A stretch of DNA of 18,163 nucleotides from contig CALASN010000003.1 of NCBI GenBank assembly GCA_937888735.1, positions 1 through 18,163 on the forward strand, in the 5' to 3' direction. Below the pieces are notes generated by a model. The model ran no database searches and had not been told where the DNA came from. It saw only the letters and a list, made by a program, of their open reading frames with translations. The translations under genes and the position numbers were made by a program. Shown here piece by piece: positions 1-6,867 of the stretch; positions within the stretch are counted from its first letter, which is position 1; each line of letters opens with the position of its first letter. Source of the stretch: UBA5499 sp002426275. Its GTDB lineage: Bacteria > Bacillota > DTU084.

Positions 1-68
1 TTGTGATGGCCGGAACGGGCAAGCCCTTGGATGAAATCCGTCGGGTGATGGCAGAGAAAACATTGTGA
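1..68 (+). CDS. C-terminal end of an unrecognised upstream gene (partial)
   Basis: Reading the third frame from the window edge gives an open stretch ending at TGA (66-68). Its last residues are GTGKPLDEIRRVMAEKTL. The other two forward frames close within 35 bases, so this is the only frame that could belong to a gene entering from the left. Only about 21 residues are visible and I do not recognise a family. The gene would end about 107 bases before the hairpin at 175-212, which could be its terminator. It could also be a chance open stretch. Confidence 0.4.
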   Translation, partial: VMAGTGKPLDEIRRVMAEKTL

Positions 69-390
69 GTTTGGGGCGGAGACGTCTGTAACTGCTAAGA
101 TCACCGCAAGGCCTCTATTGCAGCGTATACTGTTCGTCAAGCGCTGCGCGTTTCACGGGCATGGACGCTACTGAAAAATCCCTCCGAATTAGAAATAAAT
201 TGGAGGGATTTTCCATCGCCTGGAGAACTTAAGAACAACGGGATGGTATTCTCCTCAGCAGGCTGGCCATCGAAGCATTTTGAGAGAAATTGCAGTGCAT
301 CTTTTTTGAGATGCCCGAGCTGAGCAGCATTTCCGCAAAGCAAGCGATCACGGCGGCTAGGCGGCTGCTATAAACGAAAGAGGTAAGACG
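69..390 (+). other. Intergenic leader upstream of the rhamnosidase
   Basis: This 322-base gap has no convincing gene. It holds the hairpin at 175-212 and the ribosome binding site AAAGAGGT (377-384), six bases before the ATG at 391. Two weak -10 candidates are TATACT at 126-131 and an extended -10-like TGgTATTCT at 244-252. Neither has a good -35 box at the right distance, so the promoter of the rhamnosidase unit is not identified. The TTGGATATATCCAA palindrome found near the regulator is absent here. Short reverse-strand open frames (137-343, 229-462) lack start signals and look like noise. Confidence 0.5.
175..212 (+). terminator. Long hairpin, probable terminator of the upstream gene
   Basis: AAAATCCCTCC (175-185) is the exact reverse complement of GGAGGGATTTT (202-212). 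The stem can continue inward by pairing AATT (187-190) with AATT (198-201) after one bulged G, leaving a seven-base loop. The downstream arm ends in only four T before CC, so it is a modest intrinsic terminator. The opposite strand would end in five T, so it may work in both directions. Confidence 0.5.
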
Positions 391-3087
391 ATGGATTTTC
401 AGCTCCAGCCTGAAGGATTGCAGTGCAATTACCTTGTCAATCCTTTGGGCGTAGAAACGCAAAAGCCAAGCTTAGGCTGGCAGATCTCAACCCGACAGCA
501 AGCTTGGCAGCAAAGCGCTTACCAGATTCTGGTGGCCGGCAGTTTAGAGCTTCTCCGTAAAGACGAAGCGGATCTGTGGGACAGCGGAAAAGTAATTTCT
601 CCGCAGTCGCGCCACATTACCTATCAAGGTAAGCCGCTGGCCTCCCGGCAGAGTTGCTACTGGAAAGTACGAGTCTGGGATCGAAGGGATAACGCCAGCT
701 CCTGGAGCCAACCTGCCAGGTGGGAAATGGGACTCCTGGCGGAGAGCGATTGGCAGGCCAGCTGGATCCGCAGCCGGAGAGAGGCGGTCACGGATGAAGG
801 CTTAGAGCTTCTCCACTCCGACGGCCAAGAACCGGGCGGCTTTCCCGCGCCTATGTTCCGCAAGGACTTCCGGGTAAACAGGAAAATACGCAGCGCCCGG
901 GCGTACATTTGCGGGTTGGGCTATTATGAGTTGCAGCTCAACGGCGAGAAGGTAGGGGATCTCCTCCTGGATCCCGCTTTCTCCGATTATGAAAAAACAG
1001 TGTACTATCAGACTTACGATGTCACAGAACAGCTGCGGCAAGGCGAAAACGCGGTGGGGGTAATCTTGGGGGACGGCTGGTATAATTGCTTTACAAATGT
1101 CGTCTGGAATTTTCACCACGCTTCTTGGCGCGACGATGTGAAGCTGCTTCTCCAGATCCAGCTTGATCTGGAAGACGGCTCCAGGCAGATCATCGTCAGC
1201 GACACATCCTGGCGGTTTGCCATGAGCCCCATTACCTTCTGCGGCCTGCGCAACGGCGAGTATTACGATGCCAGACGCCAGGTTCCAGGCTGGAGCAGCC
1301 CCGGCTTTGACGATCATCTCTGGCAGCCGGCCCTGCTTGCCCGCTCGCCGGGCGGAGAGCTGAAATCGCAGCAGATGGCGCCTATCAGGTGTACGGGCTC
1401 CTTGAAGCCCATTTCCTGCCGGCAGGTAAGACCGGGGACCTGGCTTTACGATTTGGGCCAGAATATTTCGGGCTGGGCTAAGCTGAGGCTCACAGGACAG
1501 GCCGGCACTGCCGTCACTTTGAAGTATGCCGAAAAGCTCACAGCCGACGGGACCCTTGATTCGTCAAATATCGATAAATTTGTCCGCAAAGGTGCCTTTC
1601 AGACGGATCGCTATATTCTGAAGGGAGAGGGCGTGGAGACCTGGGAGCCCCGATTCACTTATCATGGGTTCCGTTACGTTCAGGTCACGGGGTATCCCGG
1701 CGCCCTGACAGAGGATAATCTCACCGGGCAAGTGGTGCATACGGACTTTACCGCCTGCGGGGAGTTCGCTTGCTCCAATGAGCTTTTAAACAGCATTCAG
1801 CGCTGCGCCCGCTGGTCTACCCTGACGAATTATCACAGCATCCCTACGGATTGCCCGCACCGGGAAAAGAACGGCTGGACAGGAGACGCGCAGCTGTCCG
1901 CAGAGCAGGTGCTGCTCAATTTTAATCCCATGACCGCTTATGCAAAGTGGCTGGCGGATTTCCGCGACGCTCAGCGGCCTTCCGGGCAATTGCCCGGAAT
2001 CGTGCCCGCCGGAGGGTGGGGTTTCAATTGGGGCAGCGGTCCAGCTTGGGACAGCGCGCTGATTCTCATTCCCTGGTATCAGTACGTTTATTGCGGCGAT
2101 TTGAATATCTTACGGCAGGCGTATCCCGCCATGAAAAAATACATGGCCTATTTTAAGACCATGGCGGAGGATGGCATCGCGGACTTTGGCCTTGGAGACT
2201 GGTGCCCGCCCGAAGGCAACCAAGACATGAAGACGCCCGCCGCCATCACAGATACCGCGTATTTTTACGCGGACAGCGTCGTGCTGGCGAAAATAGCGGC
2301 TCTTTTAGGCGATGAGGAGCGGGCGGAAGCATATGAGAAGCAGGCTGCGGAAATCCGCGCCGCCTTCCACGCGCGGTTCGTCGATTCTGAGCAAAAAAAG
2401 GTGGGGCCCAACACGCAGACCGCTCTGGCTTGCGCGCTCTATCAGGGACTGGCTTACCCCGACGAGACAGGCTGGATATTGGCGCAACTGATTGCGGAAA
2501 TCGAAAAATGCCATTGGCATCTGGATTTTGGCATTTTAGGCGCCAAGTATGTGCTCCACAGCCTCACAGAGCACGGCCGGGCGGATGTGGCCTATGCCAT
2601 AGCCGCGCAAAAGACATATCCCAGCTGGGGCTATTGGATCGCCCAAGGCGCCACCACCCTCTGGGAGGACTGGCAGGGCGAGGCTTCACGGAATCATCAC
2701 ATGTTCAGCGATATCAGCGCTTGGTTTTACAAGGGCTTGGCGGGAATCAACCCCGATCCGGACCAGCCTGGTTTTAAGCATATCATCATCCGTCCCAATC
2801 CCGTAGGCGATCTCGCTTGGGTTCGCTGCTGGCATGAGAGCTTGTACGGCAAGATAGTCTGCAATTGGCGGAGAAAGGGAGATCAGTTTCTTCTGCAGCT
2901 TGAGATCCCCGCCAACAGCCACGCCACTGTCCTCTTGCCGGTGAAAGATCCGGCGCAGGTTACGGAAAGCGGGAAGCCCATTGCCCAAAACGACGCTATC
3001 GCTGTTGCGGGACAGCAAGGGGAGCGCCTGGCCTGCAAGCTCCCTTCCGGCAGCTATGAGTTTACGGTAGAGAATTTTACTGTCTGA
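391..3087 (+). CDS. Alpha-L-rhamnosidase, family GH78, probably cytoplasmic
   Basis: This enzyme hydrolyses terminal alpha-linked L-rhamnose from oligosaccharides or glycosides by an inverting mechanism. The 898 residues match the usual GH78 layout: an N-terminal Ig-like and jelly-roll region (about 1-320), a concanavalin-like domain (about 330-430), an (alpha/alpha)6 barrel (about 440-780) and a C-terminal beta domain. The family signature DCPHREKNGWTGD lies at 487-499. Its D487, E492 and D499 correspond to the acidic active-site residues known from Bacillus RhaB, with E492 as likely general acid. The motif TTLWEDW supplies E759 as likely base. No signal peptide is visible, so it should act in the cytoplasm on imported oligosaccharides. 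The start is supported by AAAGAGGT six bases upstream. The next gene begins 28 bases after the stop with its own ribosome binding site, consistent with co-transcription. Fold and family are certain. The natural substrate is not visible. Confidence 0.95.
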   Translation: MDFQLQPEGLQCNYLVNPLGVETQKPSLGWQISTRQQAWQQSAYQILVAGSLELLRKDEADLWDSGKVISPQSRHITYQGKPLASRQSCYWKVRVWDRRDNASSWSQPARWEMGLLAESDWQASWIRSRREAVTDEGLELLHSDGQEPGGFPAPMFRKDFRVNRKIRSARAYICGLGYYELQLNGEKVGDLLLDPAFSDYEKTVYYQTYDVTEQLRQGENAVGVILGDGWYNCFTNVVWNFHHASWRDDVKLLLQIQLDLEDGSRQIIVSDTSWRFAMSPITFCGLRNGEYYDARRQVPGWSSPGFDDHLWQPALLARSPGGELKSQQMAPIRCTGSLKPISCRQVRPGTWLYDLGQNISGWAKLRLTGQAGTAVTLKYAEKLTADGTLDSSNIDKFVRKGAFQTDRYILKGEGVETWEPRFTYHGFRYVQVTGYPGALTEDNLTGQVVHTDFTACGEFACSNELLNSIQRCARWSTLTNYHSIPTDCPHREKNGWTGDAQLSAEQVLLNFNPMTAYAKWLADFRDAQRPSGQLPGIVPAGGWGFNWGSGPAWDSALILIPWYQYVYCGDLNILRQAYPAMKKYMAYFKTMAEDGIADFGLGDWCPPEGNQDMKTPAAITDTAYFYADSVVLAKIAALLGDEERAEAYEKQAAEIRAAFHARFVDSEQKKVGPNTQTALACALYQGLAYPDETGWILAQLIAEIEKCHWHLDFGILGAKYVLHSLTEHGRADVAYAIAAQKTYPSWGYWIAQGATTLWEDWQGEASRNHHMFSDISAWFYKGLAGINPDPDQPGFKHIIIRPNPVGDLAWVRCWHESLYGKIVCNWRRKGDQFLLQLEIPANSHATVLLPVKDPAQVTESGKPIAQNDAIAVAGQQGERLACKLPSGSYEFTVENFTV

Positions 3088-3115
3088 CGGCAGCTACGCA
3101 AAGGAGAGAACGTCC

Positions 3116-5056
3116 ATGCGCGATCAGGAGTTTCGTCTGGGAGTCAATTACTGGCCCCGCCACAGAGGTCTTGCCATGTGGCGGGACTGGCATCCTGAGG
3201 AAATTGAGGCGGAGTTTGCCGAAATGGCCGGAGTTGGTCTGAACACGGCGCGGATTTTTCTGGTCTGGAATGACTTCCAGCCTCTGCGGGAACAGAGGGG
3301 GTATTTATTGGCGGAGCCGCCATTGGACGTTTTTTTGCGCAGCGATAGCTCGCAAAATGAAGAGGTTAATCCGGCGCTCATAGATCCGGTGATGATCCAC
3401 CGGTTCGATGAACTTTTGGCCATTGCCGGGCGTCATAAAATCAAATTGATTCCGACCCTGTTTGTGGGCTGGATGAGCGGCACGTCTTTCGACGTTGATT
3501 TCCGGCAAGGGAGAAACGTCTTCTCCGATCCCACGCTGCTGAAATATCAGGCCAGGTATGCGAGCTTCTTTGCCCAGAGGTATTGCCGAGAGGAAACCAT
3601 TCTGGCTTGGGATTTGGGCAATGAGCAGAATTGCCTGATGCCTGTGGAAAGCCGCGACTCTGCCTGGCTGTGGACCAGCTTTCTCTGCCAACAGCTCAAA
3701 CGTTTCGACAAAAAACATCCTGTAACTTCGGGCATGCACGAGCTGGGCATGGCCGCAGGAAGGGAAGGAAAGAAATTTTTAATCCGCGATTTGGCTGCGG
3801 AAGTTGATTTTCTCTGCGTGCATCCTTATCAGGAATTCATGCCGCTGAAGAATCCGGAGCCGCCGCATTTCCCGCGCAACACGTACATTCCTGCCTGGCA
3901 GACCAGGCTCTATCAAGGAATCGGGAAAAAGCCCGTGCTCTGCGAAGAATTCGGCACCTTGGGCCACTCCATGATGTCCGACGCCATGACCGCAAAGGTG
4001 GCGCGCACTGTTTTTTATAGTCTGTTGGCTAACGATGACGGGGGATTCTTATGGTGGTGTCATACGGACTTTACCTGCTCCCGCGAGCCGCCTTATGAGT
4101 TTTGTCTCATGGAGAACGACGGCTTGGGCCTTTTCACGGCCGACGGCCAGCCCAAGGCGGTGGCCAAGGAGTTTGCCGCCTTTGCCGCGCTCTTGCAGAA
4201 GATACCTTGGGGACAGGTGGAAAGGCAACCCCGGGAAGCCGCCATTGTCACCCCGTGGCGGGAGGAGGAACATGCGGCGGTCTTCAACGCTTTTGTGCTG
4301 TCAAAACAAGCGGGCATTGAAGCTGAGATCGTGGGGCCGGAAGTTGATTTCTCTCAATATAAATTGTTGATTCTCCCTTCCGTCCGAGGGGCTTTCGCCT
4401 TCAAACGCAGTCAGTGGGACCGGATGCTGGATTTCGTCAGGCAAGGAGGAGCGCTGTATCTTTCCTATGACGGCTGTTCGCTGCCGCAGATGGAAGAATT
4501 ATTCGGGTTTGCCGTAGACTACCGCTGGCAAAACCTTGCCCAAAAGCACGCCCTGTCTTTAAGCGCGGGAGAAGAAAGACTGAGCTACCTGGGAAGTCTC
4601 AACGCCGCCTTAAAATTGCGGCCGCGCGGCGCCTCTGTGCTGGGAAAGGATGAGCAAGGCGAGCCAGTTTTGCTGCAGAACCAGTATGGCGAAGGCAAAA
4701 GCGTTTTTTGCGGCTTGCCCGTGGAAAGGCTGCTGGGCAATTGCGGTACGGAATTTATCGCCGACCGAACCTTCTCAATTTATCGTGATCTGAAAGAGCT
4801 TGCCGGAATCGATTCTCTCATAGAAGTGGATAGTGCGTTTGTGGAGAGAGTAGTGCACACTCTGGGCGAAAAGAAACTCGTCATCCTGGTAAATCATAAT
4901 CCGAAAGACGTGAACGTGGAGGTGCTGGTCAATCGTCTATGTGAAAAACGCCTGACAGTCCTCAACAGCGGCAAGGTATATGAATTGGCGCCAGTGGATT
5001 ATATGGTACGCTTATCAATTCCCGGCAATGACGGGCTAGTCTGCCTCTTGGAATAG
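3116..5056 (+). CDS. Clan GH-A glycoside hydrolase (GH5/GH42-like) with a beta-galactosidase-like middle domain
   Basis: This is a predicted retaining glycosidase of 646 residues without a signal peptide, so probably cytoplasmic. Residues 1 to about 355 form a TIM barrel. It opens with LGVNYWPRH, reaches a beta-4 motif WDLGNEQN with E170 as likely acid/base, and a beta-7 motif CEEFG with E278 as likely nucleophile. After the barrel, about 375-520 resembles the class I glutamine amidotransferase-like trimerisation domain of GH42 beta-galactosidases, with motifs such as YKLLILPSVRG and GGALYLSYDG. A small beta domain closes the protein. The start has AAGGAG (3101-3106) nine bases upstream. It follows the rhamnosidase by 28 bases and both end at the terminator at 5134-5157, so they likely act on the same imported oligosaccharides. 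The bond cleaved cannot be read from sequence; beta-mannosidic, beta-glucosidic or beta-galactosidic activity are all possible. Confidence 0.85.
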   Translation: MRDQEFRLGVNYWPRHRGLAMWRDWHPEEIEAEFAEMAGVGLNTARIFLVWNDFQPLREQRGYLLAEPPLDVFLRSDSSQNEEVNPALIDPVMIHRFDELLAIAGRHKIKLIPTLFVGWMSGTSFDVDFRQGRNVFSDPTLLKYQARYASFFAQRYCREETILAWDLGNEQNCLMPVESRDSAWLWTSFLCQQLKRFDKKHPVTSGMHELGMAAGREGKKFLIRDLAAEVDFLCVHPYQEFMPLKNPEPPHFPRNTYIPAWQTRLYQGIGKKPVLCEEFGTLGHSMMSDAMTAKVARTVFYSLLANDDGGFLWWCHTDFTCSREPPYEFCLMENDGLGLFTADGQPKAVAKEFAAFAALLQKIPWGQVERQPREAAIVTPWREEEHAAVFNAFVLSKQAGIEAEIVGPEVDFSQYKLLILPSVRGAFAFKRSQWDRMLDFVRQGGALYLSYDGCSLPQMEELFGFAVDYRWQNLAQKHALSLSAGEERLSYLGSLNAALKLRPRGASVLGKDEQGEPVLLQNQYGEGKSVFCGLPVERLLGNCGTEFIADRTFSIYRDLKELAGIDSLIEVDSAFVERVVHTLGEKKLVILVNHNPKDVNVEVLVNRLCEKRLTVLNSGKVYELAPVDYMVRLSIPGNDGLVCLLE

Positions 5057-5065
5057 AGGCAGACT
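5038..5065 (+). other. Perfect 10-bp stem-loop spanning the GH-A stop codon
   Basis: AGTCTGCCTC (5038-5047) pairs exactly with GAGGCAGACT (5056-5065) around the loop TTGGAATA. The TAG stop (5054-5056) lies at the loop edge. No T-run follows, so this is not a classical intrinsic terminator. It may protect the 3' end of the message or help release of transcription before the true terminator 70 bases later. Confidence 0.55.
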
Positions 5066-5066
5066 C

Positions 5067-5094
5067 AACAATTGGATATATCCAAAATCCCAAT
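5067..5094. promoter_or_regulatory. Operator-like palindrome, copy 1
   Basis: The core TTGGATATATCCAA (5072-5085) is a perfect 14-bp palindrome. The surrounding 28 bases match those of the second copy (5385-5412) with three differences outside the central 12 bp, including a trailing CCAAT in both. A long shared palindrome beside a GntR-LacI regulator gene is the expected appearance of its operator. This copy lies just after the GH-A stop codon, before the terminator. Confidence 0.6.
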
Positions 5095-5133
5095 CTCCTG
5101 TTTTAAAGCTTTTTTGCGTTCGATTTAGTTCTC

Positions 5134-5157
5134 CGGAGCACAGGCTCCGTTTTTTTT
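5134..5157 (+). terminator. Rho-independent terminator of the rhamnosidase/GH-A unit
   Basis: CGGAGC (5134-5139) pairs with GCTCCG (5144-5149) around the loop ACAG, and eight T follow directly (5150-5157). This is a textbook intrinsic terminator on the + strand, 77 bases after the GH-A gene ends. It separates that transcription unit from the regulator. Confidence 0.85.
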
Positions 5158-5384
5158 CAATGCAATTAACAGAATCTAGTTTCTATTTGATTTTATTGTT
5201 GCAAGCCGCCGCCTTGCGGCTTCCTCGAAAAAAATGCAAGCGAACTGCTGCTAAGCCGCGTCTCCGTAAATTTTGTTTGGAGAGCGAAGCGGATGCTCTT
5301 AAGGCTTATTCACAGGGATGTAACAATAATTTAAAATTTTTTTGCTTTATGGCAGGAATTTAGACTTGAGAAAAGAATAATATA
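5158..5384 (+). other. Non-coding stretch with competing stem-loops before the regulator promoter
   Basis: No gene is supported here: the only open frame (5160-5363) has no ribosome binding site and starts at the end of the terminator. AAGCCGC (5203-5209) pairs with GCGGCTT (5216-5222) around a six-base loop. The same GCGGCTT can instead pair with a second AAGCCGC at 5253-5259. Further short stems are TCTCC/GGAGA (5261-5265/5279-5283) and AGAGC/GCTCT (5281-5285/5295-5299), and these two overlap. The stretch before the promoter (about 5325-5345) is AT-rich. Confidence 0.4.
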
Positions 5385-5386
5385 AA
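5359..5386 (+). promoter_or_regulatory. Candidate promoter of the regulator
   Basis: TATAAA (5381-5386) is a good -10 box. With 16-bp spacing the -35 would be TTTAGA (5359-5364), four of six matches to TTGACA. Transcription would then start near 5393, inside the second palindrome, which suits autorepression. The -35 is weak, and an alternative -10 (TAATAT, 5378-5383) overlaps. Confidence 0.4.
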
Positions 5387-5412
5387 CAACTGGATATATC
5401 CAATATACCAAT
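5385..5412. promoter_or_regulatory. Operator-like palindrome, copy 2
   Basis: The core CTGGATATATCCAA (5390-5403) differs from copy 1 by one base and keeps the 12-bp palindrome TGGATATATCCA. It overlaps the expected transcription start of the regulator and lies 97 bases before its ATG. Bound repressor would block transcription. Centre-to-centre distance to copy 1 is 318 bp, which would permit DNA looping. Confidence 0.65.
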
Positions 5413-5509
5413 TGTAATTTGAGGATTTGAAAAAATCTCTTTTATTGCAGAAAATTTTACCGAGGCCAGTTGTCGGCAGTCAAGAGAATATAATGCCAAA
5501 GGATGATTT

Positions 5510-6688
5510 ATGGCTATGGAGAAAGCGAACAATAATGCAGATTTGGTGAAACAGCTGGAATGGGGGATCAATAAGGAAGCGCACGTCCCTCTTTACGATC
5601 AGGTGAAGAAGATCATTTACAATAAAATCATGGACGGCTATTGGGCGGAAGGACAACTCATTCCATCAGAGCGAGAACTGGGTCAGATGCTGGGCGTCAG
5701 CCGGATCACTGTGATTCGGGCATTTAAGGAATTAACGGACGAGGGTTTTTTGAAGCGCGAGAAGGGCAAGGGAACTTTTGTGACCGGGCTTAACGCCGCC
5801 GGTGTTTCCGGTAAGAGAATTGGCGTAGTGATCCATCAGGCTGAATTTTTCGCCGACTCTTTTTTCAGCGATATTGTGGCCGGTATTCAGGATATAGCCG
5901 CTAAGTTGGGCTTCGAACTGGCTTTGTTACCGTACGCCGATAATTTATCCGAGGTAAAAGAGGGTTTTTTTTGCATCCAAAACGCATTGCAGAAAAAGCT
6001 CAGCGGGATCATCATCACCGTGGAAGAAATAAACGAAGACGAGTTGGCCCGCCTGAGCGAGCATAAAATACCTTTTGTGGTCATCAATAAAGAATTGCAG
6101 AGCCTAGACGGCGATCAGCTGCCTATCGATTGGGCAAAGGGAACTTATGAGCTGGCAAAGCATCTGGTCAAGCGCGGACACAGGAATCTTGGCTATTTGG
6201 GAGGCCTGTGGGGGAAATATCGCTCCGACAGCGCAAAATATTCAGGGTTTCACCAGGCGTTGGCGGAAGCGGGTCTGAAGCTCAATACCGATTGGCTGGT
6301 GGAATGGGAATATCAGAGGCACGAGGGCATTTCCAAGGCGCTGGACAAATTGCTCCTCGGCGATCCTCGCCCCACGGCAATACTGTGCTGCGATGATCAC
6401 TTGGCTGCGCAATTGATCAAAAGATGTTATCAACGGGGGCTGAAAGTCCCCGCTGACGTAGCGATAGCGGGAGTAGGGGATCTGCAGATTGCTAACAATG
6501 TTTATCCTGGGATCACCACTTTGCACGTTGATCGTTATAAGTTAGGACAGGATGCGGTGCTCATGATCAAAAGCAGGCTTGATAACTATGGCGCGCAGTA
6601 TGTGCATAAAAGGTCCGTGCCGTATATTGTCGTTCGCGAATCCACCGGCGAAAAAGATCATCTTTTAAAAAGCTCGAGCGGCTCTTAA
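5510..6688 (+). CDS. GntR-LacI type transcriptional regulator (AraR-like architecture)
   Basis: This 392-residue protein joins a GntR-type winged helix-turn-helix (about 26-91; motifs IPSERELGQMLGVSRITV and KGKGTFV) to a LacI/GalR-type sugar-sensing domain (about 103-378; motifs KRIGVVI, LVKRGHRNLGYLGG and RPTAILCCDDHLAA). The same fusion is known from AraR of Bacillus subtilis, which leaves DNA when it binds arabinose. Here the effector is unknown and is probably a sugar released by the neighbouring enzymes. ATG 5510 is preferred because AAAGGA (5498-5503) lies six bases upstream; a second ATG at 5516 would lose only two residues. The paired palindromes at 5072 and 5390 are the likely binding sites and imply autoregulation. 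It sits between the two enzyme units and probably governs one or both. Confidence 0.93.
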   Translation: MAMEKANNNADLVKQLEWGINKEAHVPLYDQVKKIIYNKIMDGYWAEGQLIPSERELGQMLGVSRITVIRAFKELTDEGFLKREKGKGTFVTGLNAAGVSGKRIGVVIHQAEFFADSFFSDIVAGIQDIAAKLGFELALLPYADNLSEVKEGFFCIQNALQKKLSGIIITVEEINEDELARLSEHKIPFVVINKELQSLDGDQLPIDWAKGTYELAKHLVKRGHRNLGYLGGLWGKYRSDSAKYSGFHQALAEAGLKLNTDWLVEWEYQRHEGISKALDKLLLGDPRPTAILCCDDHLAAQLIKRCYQRGLKVPADVAIAGVGDLQIANNVYPGITTLHVDRYKLGQDAVLMIKSRLDNYGAQYVHKRSVPYIVVRESTGEKDHLLKSSSGS

Positions 6689-6867
6689 GCGCCGGCTGGA
6701 AGCTAACTTTTTTGACAAAAAAAACCGAGGTAATTCTCTACATTTTAAATGACATAAGTTTTCGCCAGCAACGGATAGAGGGCAGCGTTTAAGATTGGAG
6801 GGAGAGCTATGACTTAAAGCCGCGACAGGTTGCGTTTCAATTTTGAAAATTAAGGAGGGGATAGGCG
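6689..6867 (+). promoter_or_regulatory. Leader and candidate promoter of the secreted-enzyme operon
   Basis: An exact -35 box TTGACA lies at 6712-6717, after a run of T and before a run of A. A matching -10 is unclear: nearby ATT-rich options such as TACATT (6739-6744) are at poor spacing. The leader also holds a strong ribosome binding site, GGAGGGAG (6797-6804), followed by ATG ACT TAA (6809-6817), a two-codon open frame. The TTGGATATATCCAA palindrome is absent here. No clear terminator separates this region from the regulator, so read-through transcription is possible. Confidence 0.35.
6852..6860 (+). promoter_or_regulatory. Ribosome binding site fixing the TTG start of the binding protein
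   Basis: AAGGAGGGG lies seven bases before TTG 6868. No ATG or GTG in that frame fits this signal, and TTG opens directly into a lysine-rich signal-anchor sequence, so TTG is the start. Confidence 0.8.

Noticed and set aside
802..1317. Reverse-strand open frame of 171 residues inside the rhamnosidase gene
   Set aside because: It is antisense to conserved GH78 sequence, has no ribosome binding site and no recognisable product.
5160..5363. Open frame of 67 residues on the + strand in the gap before the regulator
   Set aside because: Its ATG follows the terminator T-run with no ribosome binding site, and the composition is unlike the neighbours. The stretch is better explained by non-coding stem-loops.
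6670..6700. Near-palindrome CGGCTCTTAAGCGCCG over the regulator stop as a terminator
   Set aside because: The stem is short with a mismatch and no T-run follows directly; the T-run about 20 bases later belongs to the -35 region.
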